From Crocinitomicaceae bacterium (lineage in GTDB: Bacteria; Bacteroidota; Bacteroidia; Flavobacteriales_G; Salibacteraceae), in the NCBI GenBank assembly GCA_018623405.1, contig JAAZVO010000039.1, forward strand, positions 1-15,022: DNA of 15,022 nt, written 5' to 3'. Below the pieces are notes generated by a model. That model saw only the letters and a program-made list of their open reading frames with translations. It was not told the DNA's origin and made no database searches. Positions 7,528 through 13,700 of this stretch are shown piece after piece; positions within the stretch are counted from its first letter, which is position 1, and every line of letters begins with the position of its first letter. The position numbers were made by a program, and so were the translations under genes.

Positions 7528-8598
7528 ATGGAAAATACCTATTGCGTAATAATGGCCGGAGGAATCGGAAGCAGATTTTGGCCAATGAGTACAACTGAGA
7601 AGCCAAAGCAATTTCTTGATGTTTTAGGGGTTGGAAAATCGCTTATTAGACAAACTTATGAGCGGGTGCTTCCAATTTGTAAATCAGAAAATATTCTGGT
7701 TGTTACCAACGAATCTTATAGAGACTTAGTAAAAAGTGAAATACCTGAGTTGCTAGATGAAAATGTTTTATGCGAACCAATGCGAAGGAATACAGCACCC
7801 TGTATAGCATTTGCCGCCTATAAGATAAAGCAAAAAAATGCCAATGCATCTATAGTTGTTTTACCATCAGATCATTTAATAACTAAAGAAGAATCATTTG
7901 TTGAAATATTGAATTTAGCAATTGAACAGGCTAGAAATAACCATAGCCTAGTAACCTTAGGCATAAAACCTCATAGGCCTGATACCGGATATGGATACAT
8001 TCAGTTTAAAGAAGAAAACTCTCATCCCGATGATAGGGTTAAAAAAGTAAAAACCTTTACAGAAAAACCATCTTTAGAAATAGCTGAGCAGTTCTTAGAC
8101 AGTGGTGATTTTTATTGGAACTCAGGAATATTTATTTTCCACCTCGATACTATAATTAGTGCTTTTGATACCTTTTTGCATGATGTACATGCTTTATTTT
8201 CTGAGGGAATGCATAACTTTTATACAGAAGGAGAGCAAGACTTTATCAAATCTACCTTTGAAAAGTGCCCCAATATTTCGATTGATTATGGAATAATGGA
8301 AAAATCTAAGTCGGTAGATGTTGTTTTAGCCGATTTTGGTTGGAGCGACCTTGGAACTTGGGGGTCTTTATATGAGCATTTACCTCATGATAAGGTTGGA
8401 AATGCTATAGTTGGTGGAGATATTCATTTACATGATTGCTCGAATTCAGTAATCCACATTCAAGGTAATCAAAGAGCCCTTATTCAAGGTTTAGACAACC
8501 ATATTGTGGTTTTGGCAAACAATACATTATTAGTGGTAAAAAAAGAAAACGAACAAGAAATTAAAGGGTACGTTAACCAGATGAAGTTAAAAAAATAG
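7528..8598 (+). CDS. manC: Mannose-1-phosphate guanylyltransferase
   Basis: Makes GDP-mannose from mannose-1-phosphate and GTP in the cytoplasm, feeding GDP-fucose, lipopolysaccharide and exopolysaccharide synthesis. The 356 residues carry the nucleotidyltransferase signature GGIGSRFWPMS (11-21), EKPKQFL (24-30), PSDH (113-116), TGYGYI (153-158), FTEKP (177-181), WNSGIF (197-202), DYGIME (253-258) and GWSDLGTW (271-278). The length fits the single-domain form. The C-terminal phosphomannose isomerase domain of bifunctional ManC/AlgA enzymes is absent. The ATG at 7528 places the nucleotide-binding loop ten residues in, as expected. The gene probably belongs with the upstream sprT-like gene, as I see no terminator or clear promoter in the 61-base gap. 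Its TAG stop lies inside the left arm of the downstream terminator. Confidence 0.95.
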   Translation: MENTYCVIMAGGIGSRFWPMSTTEKPKQFLDVLGVGKSLIRQTYERVLPICKSENILVVTNESYRDLVKSEIPELLDENVLCEPMRRNTAPCIAFAAYKIKQKNANASIVVLPSDHLITKEESFVEILNLAIEQARNNHSLVTLGIKPHRPDTGYGYIQFKEENSHPDDRVKKVKTFTEKPSLEIAEQFLDSGDFYWNSGIFIFHLDTIISAFDTFLHDVHALFSEGMHNFYTEGEQDFIKSTFEKCPNISIDYGIMEKSKSVDVVLADFGWSDLGTWGSLYEHLPHDKVGNAIVGGDIHLHDCSNSVIHIQGNQRALIQGLDNHIVVLANNTLLVVKKENEQEIKGYVNQMKLKK

Positions 8599-8639
8599 CC
8601 TTTCCTATTTACTCTAAGAAAGGCTATTCTCTAATTTTT
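8594..8639. terminator. Bidirectional terminator between manC and fumC
   Basis: AATAGCCTTTC (8594-8604) pairs with GAAAGGCTATT (8618-8628), an 11-bp perfect stem with a 13-base loop. On the minus strand the stem is followed by seven Ts (8595-8589), which suits fumC. On the plus strand a weaker T run (8635-8639) serves manC. The stem includes the manC stop codon. Confidence 0.85.
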
Positions 8640-10035
8640 AAAGAGACCCAATCATTTTTGAAGGATCTACCCATTCATCAAATTGCTCAGCTGTTAAATA
8701 TCCAAGATTTACAGCTTCCTCTTTTAATGTAGTTCCATTTGCATGTGCTGTTTTGGCAATTTTTGCTGCTTTTTCATATCCAATATGGGTATTTAAAGCA
8801 GTAACTAACATCAACGAATTGTCTAACTGCATTTTAATTCTCTGATAGTTTGGCTCAATTCCAACCGCACAGTTTTCATTAAAACTAACACAAGCTTCTC
8901 CAATTAACCTAGCTGAAGTTAGTAGATTATAAGCCATCATAGGTTTAAAAACATTTAATTGAAAATGCCCATTCATTCCTCCTGTCGCTACCGCCATATC
9001 ATTTCCAATAACTTGGGCACAAACCATTGTAAGTGCTTCTGCTTGGGTAGGATTTACTTTACCCGGCATAATAGAAGAACCAGGCTCATTCGCAGGAATT
9101 ATTAATTCTACGATTCCTGAACGAGGACCTGAAGCTAATAATCTAATATCGTTAGCTATTTTCATTAAGCTAACCGCCAATTGCTTTAATGCTCCATGTG
9201 TTTCAACAATGGCATCATGAGCTGCTAATGCTTCAAATTTATTTGGTGCTGTTTTAAATGGTAATCCTGTAAAGTCGGCAATTTTTTTGGCAACTAATTC
9301 TGAGTAGCCTTTAGGCGTATTAATTCCGGTACCTACCGCTGTGCCGCCTAAAGCAATTTCAGAAAGATGATCTAAAGTGTTTTTTAATGCTTTTAAGCCA
9401 TGGTTTAGTTGCGATACAAAGCCTGAAAGTTCTTGCCCCACAGTTAAAGGCGTAGCATCCATTAAATGAGTTCTTCCAATTTTTACCACACCCATAAATT
9501 CATCAGACTTCTTTTTTAAGGTGTCTCTAAGTAGTTCAACTCCCGGAATAGTAGTTTCAACAACCATTTTATATGCCGCAATATGCATGCCTGTAGGAAA
9601 GGTATCATTAGATGATTGGGACTTGTTCACATCATCATTTGGATGAATAAGCTTGCTCCCTTCACCTAGCTTATTATCTGCCAACACGTGCGCCCTATTG
9701 GCAACAACCTCATTTACATTCATATTACTTTGAGTGCCTGAACCTGTTTGCCAAACCACCAAAGGAAACTGATCATCTAATTTTCCTTCCAAAATTTCAT
9801 CGCAAACCTTACTTATTAAATCCTTTTTTTCATCAGATAAAACTCCCAACTCACAATTTGTATGAGCGGCTGCCTTTTTTAAATAAGCAAAACCTCTAAT
9901 AACCTCAAGTGGCATTTGGTGGGTTTCAACACCAATTTTGAAATTATTTCTAGACCTTTCTGTTTGTGCGCCCCAATACTTATCAGCAGGAACTTTAACT
10001 TCTCCAATAGTGTCATGTTCAATTCTGTAATCCAT
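8638..10035 (-). CDS. fumC: Class II fumarate hydratase (fumarase C)
   Basis: The TCA-cycle enzyme that interconverts fumarate and L-malate, a cytoplasmic homotetramer without an iron-sulfur cluster. Starting at the ATG at 10035-10033 gives 465 residues, close to E. coli FumC (467). The superfamily signature GSSIMPGKVNP is at about 319-329 and includes the catalytic-loop serines. TGSGTQSNMNVNE is at 97-109, HPNDDVNKSQSSND at 131-144 and GRTHLMDATP at 187-196. The pattern favours fumarase over aspartase or argininosuccinate lyase. A TTG six codons upstream (10053) would give 471 residues, but it lies inside a perfect -7 promoter box (10058-10051), so the mRNA should not include it. The gene stands alone, convergent with manC. 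Confidence 0.95.
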   Translation of the reverse strand: MDYRIEHDTIGEVKVPADKYWGAQTERSRNNFKIGVETHQMPLEVIRGFAYLKKAAAHTNCELGVLSDEKKDLISKVCDEILEGKLDDQFPLVVWQTGSGTQSNMNVNEVVANRAHVLADNKLGEGSKLIHPNDDVNKSQSSNDTFPTGMHIAAYKMVVETTIPGVELLRDTLKKKSDEFMGVVKIGRTHLMDATPLTVGQELSGFVSQLNHGLKALKNTLDHLSEIALGGTAVGTGINTPKGYSELVAKKIADFTGLPFKTAPNKFEALAAHDAIVETHGALKQLAVSLMKIANDIRLLASGPRSGIVELIIPANEPGSSIMPGKVNPTQAEALTMVCAQVIGNDMAVATGGMNGHFQLNVFKPMMAYNLLTSARLIGEACVSFNENCAVGIEPNYQRIKMQLDNSLMLVTALNTHIGYEKAAKIAKTAHANGTTLKEEAVNLGYLTAEQFDEWVDPSKMIGSL

Positions 10036-10050
10036 AGAAATTTGTTTTTG

Positions 10051-10058
10051 CAAAGGTA
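10051..10058 (-). promoter_or_regulatory. Candidate -7 box TACCTTTG for fumC
   Basis: The minus strand reads TACCTTTG, an exact TAnnTTTG match, ending 15 bases before the ATG at 10035. That implies a leader of roughly 10 bases. I find no -33 TTG at 17-23 bases upstream, so the promoter may be weak at that element or depend on an activator. Confidence 0.6.
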
Positions 10059-10105
10059 GATTTCAAAAAGGTTAAATTTTGAGTTTATCGTATGAAGTAA
10101 TAAAT

Positions 10106-10113
10106 TAATTTTG
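10106..10113 (+). promoter_or_regulatory. Candidate -7 box TAATTTTG for the 56-aa membrane protein gene
   Basis: TAATTTTG is an exact TAnnTTTG match, 16 bases before the ATG at 10130. A TTTG at 10078-10081 lies 24 bases upstream, one base beyond the usual 17-23 range. It is divergent from the fumC box, about 48 bases away. Confidence 0.55.
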
Positions 10114-10129
10114 ACGAAAATTGGAAGCG

Positions 10130-10300
10130 ATGGAATATTTAGGTGTACTGTTATTTTTTATCATTTTCACCATGGCCTTTTGGTTATTAATTTTTTTAGC
10201 ACTTTTCATTCCTTATTGGGCTACACTTCAAATTATTGATACTTTCAATCCTGAATTAGGCGAAAGGCTTTTTGGCAATAAAGAGGAAGCTCAAGTCTAA
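10130..10300 (+). CDS. Small membrane protein (56 aa)
   Basis: A short gene of 56 residues that I do not recognise. Residues about 4-30 form one long, very hydrophobic segment (LLFFIIFTMAFWLLIFLALF), followed by a PYW turn. The charged tail (PELGERLFGNKEEAQV) is probably cytoplasmic or periplasmic. A TAnnTTTG box lies 16 bases upstream of the ATG, which supports expression. The TAA stop at 10298-10300 overlaps the TAG stop of the convergent arsC gene. It could be a small regulator or an accessory of a membrane complex, but nothing here points to a partner. The main alternative is a spurious frame, which the promoter and the coherent single transmembrane layout argue against. Confidence 0.65.
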   Translation: MEYLGVLLFFIIFTMAFWLLIFLALFIPYWATLQIIDTFNPELGERLFGNKEEAQV

Positions 10301-10641
10301 ATTATTTCCTTTATTCTTTCTGGCGGCCTGCCAATCACCGCCTTATTTCCGCAAATTACAATTGGTCTTTCTATCAATTTTGGATGTTTAATCATTGCTT
10401 CAATCCACTGTTGATCTGTTAGGTCTTTGTTTTTATAGTTTTCCTTAAACTCTATTTCTCCTCTTCTCACTAGCTCTTGGGGTTTTATTCCTAACATATT
10501 TACAACCTCCATTAGTTGTTTAGCTGTTGGTGGTTGCTTTAAATATTCAACTACCTCAAGGTCTTGATTTGCAGATTTTACAATTTCTAAACCTTCTCTA
10601 CTTTTCCGGCATCGTGGATTATGATAAATCTTTATACTCAT
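10297..10641 (-). CDS. arsC: ArsC-family reductase (arsenate reductase, glutaredoxin type)
   Basis: A thioredoxin-fold protein of 114 residues in the ArsC (PF03960) family. Cys11 in NPRCRKSR matches the catalytic cysteine of E. coli ArsC. The arginines that hold the oxyanion are also present: Arg59 or Arg60, Arg92 in ERPIV and Arg105 in VIGRPPE. The expected reaction is arsenate to arsenite with glutathione and glutaredoxin. No arsenite pump (arsB/acr3) or arsR regulator is nearby, so it may be a stand-alone YfgD-like reductase with another substrate. It is shorter than plasmid ArsC (141 aa) but close to YfgD-type proteins. Spx is less likely because no CxxC is present. A TAATTTTA sequence about 20 bases upstream of the start is a weak -7 candidate. 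Confidence 0.88.
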   Translation of the reverse strand: MSIKIYHNPRCRKSREGLEIVKSANQDLEVVEYLKQPPTAKQLMEVVNMLGIKPQELVRRGEIEFKENYKNKDLTDQQWIEAMIKHPKLIERPIVICGNKAVIGRPPERIKEII

Positions 10642-10756
10642 CGAATTAATTTTTGCCTTTAAAATTATGAGAACTTATTAGAATCCTTACATTTACGACG
10701 CCTATATTTTTATTTGATTTTCGGGCAAATTGTAGTATTTTCCCTATTTGAAAAGC

Positions 10757-13700
10757 ATGACCAAAAACCGCCTATTATTTATCTCCTTGCTGTTATGGAT
10801 AGTATCCATTTCAAATTTAAAAGCCCAGGTAGATTATGAGTTTTGGTTTGTAGCACCGGAGGTTACCAGTGGACATGGAGATAATCCTGTAAGATTTGTT
10901 TTTACGGCATTTGGTCAACCTTCCACAGCAACTATTTCAATGCCTGCAAATGGAGGTTTTACTCCTGTAGTGGTAAACGTACCGGCAAATGGAACAGTAA
11001 ATGTTGATATGACCCCTTACAAAGCACAAATTGAAAACAATCCCCCAGCAAGTGTGCTCAATAAGGGAATTTTAATACAAGCAACAAATCCCATCACCGC
11101 ATATTATGAAGTAAATAGAGATAATAATCCAGACATCTTCACTCTGAAAGGTAAAAACGCATTGGATACAGAATTTTACATTCCACTTCAAAACAAATTT
11201 AACAATCAAGGAGGTTTAAATCCTGCTGCCTATGCAGGGTTTGATATTGTTGCTACTGAAAATAACACTACTGTAACTATTACCCCAACCCAAGCCTTAT
11301 TTGGACATCCGGCTGGCATACCTTTTACAATTACTTTAGATAAAGGTGAAACCTATTTCTGCAGAAGTTTATCTCAAACTGGAACATTAAAGCCAGGCGG
11401 AACCAAAGTGGTTTCAAATAAAAAAATTGCAATTACCATTAAAGATGATAGTATTCGAACCACTTGGGGTGGCTGTTATGACCTTCTAGGCGACCAAATT
11501 GTAGGCACGTCTCAAATAGGATTCGATCATGTAATTATTAAAGGGCCAACAGGAAATAATGATCATGCTTTTATTTATGCTACAGAAAACAACACAGAAA
11601 TTTGGATTGACGATTCAACAGGTGCTCCAGACCTAATTTTAAACGAAGGTCAAATTCACAATTACAACTCTTTTCCTAATGCCTCAACATTCATTCATTC
11701 CTCAAAACCCGTTTATGCAACACACCTAACCGGTTATGGCTGCGAAATGGGAACAGCTCTAGTACCTCCTTTAGGTTGCTCAGGCTCTAGTGAGATAGCA
11801 TTCACAAGATCATCAACCACAAGCTTTTCTTTAATTATTCTGACAGACTCAGGAAACATAAATAATTTCACTGTAACCAGTAATGGCGCAAACGTGCCAA
11901 TAAATCCTGCAGACTTCACTGATGCTCCTGGTACTAATGGAAAATTAAAAGTTTACAATGAAGACTTTGCTAATACAATTGTGGTAACAAATGCGCAAAC
12001 GGTAGTTAGCAACACAAAAGGTGTTTTCCATTGCGGAATGGTGAATGGAACAGGCTCAGGTTGCAGATATGGTTACTTCTCAGGTTTTAGATCAGTTCAA
12101 CTAGGTGGAGACAGGCCTTTTTGCGATGGTGATACTACCACCTTAGATGCAGGAATATTAACTGAATATAACTGGTTTAAAAAATCAAGCGGGGCATTTA
12201 ATAAGATAGATTCATCTAGGTTTTTAAATGTTGTAGATTCTGGCTTATATGTAGTTAATGACAATAGTTTTCGTCAGTGTTTTACGGATACAATTCACTT
12301 AGCTTATCATGTAACAACAAACCCAGGATTAACTCCTGATACCTCAATTTGTGAGAAGCTAACTTTTGATTTTACCGCTGCAACTATTCCTGGTTTCAGC
12401 TATTTATGGAGCACAGGTGATACTACAAATTCTATTACACTAATTGCCCCTGATACTTTTAGAGTAGACACAGTTTCAGTAATTATTACAGATACAAACG
12501 GCTGTAACTCTTTTGACACAACATATACCGCTTTTGATACGGTAAAAACACCTAAGTTTTTCGGCGCTGACGTAAGCGGAAATCTTCCATCAATGTGTAC
12601 TACAGACGATACAGTTTGGGTAAAAGGTAGCAATCCGCTTCCGAATTATTTAGCATATTTTTTAGGCAACGGAATTATTGAAACTGACTCTACAGATTCA
12701 ATCGCAGTATTTGACCCCAACTTAGCTAATGGCGGTACCCACCAACTTTATTTTACTTTTATTGATACTTCTACTGTGGGCCAATGCTCGTCTATTGATA
12801 CAGTAGGAATTACTGTTTTTCCTCCTATAAACACAACACCAGATACGGCATTATTTTGTAATACAAACCCTTTTAAGGTTTTTGCCAATCCTAACACAAA
12901 TGGTGGAGATTTAGGAGAATGGATTAAAATTTCACCCAACCTAGATACTACAAACTTCCATTCTACAGATTCAGCCTTATACAGTCCATTGGTAGTTGTA
13001 AATCCGCCATCTTTCTCAGATACCTTGGTTTATCAGTTTACCACAGGTTCAGGATGTGTGAATAGAGATACTGTTTTTATTGATGTTTTTGTTTTCCCTC
13101 CCGTTGACACATTAATTAAAACCTATTGTGCAGATACTGTTGGAGATACTGCCAAAATTATAGACCTCACACAATTTGATGATTCATTAAACTTTGGACT
13201 TGTATTAGATATCAAGTATTTTAGTTCAGGAAGTTTTGCTCCTGCAGATTCTATTCCTGATCCTACTCAATATCGGGCTACAGACAACGACACGGTATTT
13301 GTAAAAACAGTAGCCGGTGGTGGATGTATTAATGTTGAAGGCTTTATAGTTTTCAATGTAAATCCTTTACCTAACCCATTTTTAGGAAACGATACATCAA
13401 TATGTTCAGGAAAATCAATAACCCTAAGAAACACTCCTACTGCAGGGTTTTCATTTTCATGGAGCGATGCAACTACAGGAGACTCGATTCAAGAAAATTC
13501 AGGTGGAAAGTATTGGCTTCAAAAAACAAATTCAATAACCGGATGTATCGCCACTGATACTATAACAGTTTCAATTGACACCTTACCAGTAATTGATATA
13601 GGGGCTGACCAAAGAATTTGTGCTGATACTGTTGTTGATTTTGTGGCCGGGCCAAATGATGCAGCCTTATCATATTTGTGGAGTACAGGATCTACAAATA

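Noticed and set aside
10713..10750. TTTG at 10713 with TAGTATTT or TATTTG downstream as a promoter of the giant gene
   Set aside because: Neither downstream sequence fits TAnnTTTG and the spacing is outside the usual range, so it is not listed as a promoter.
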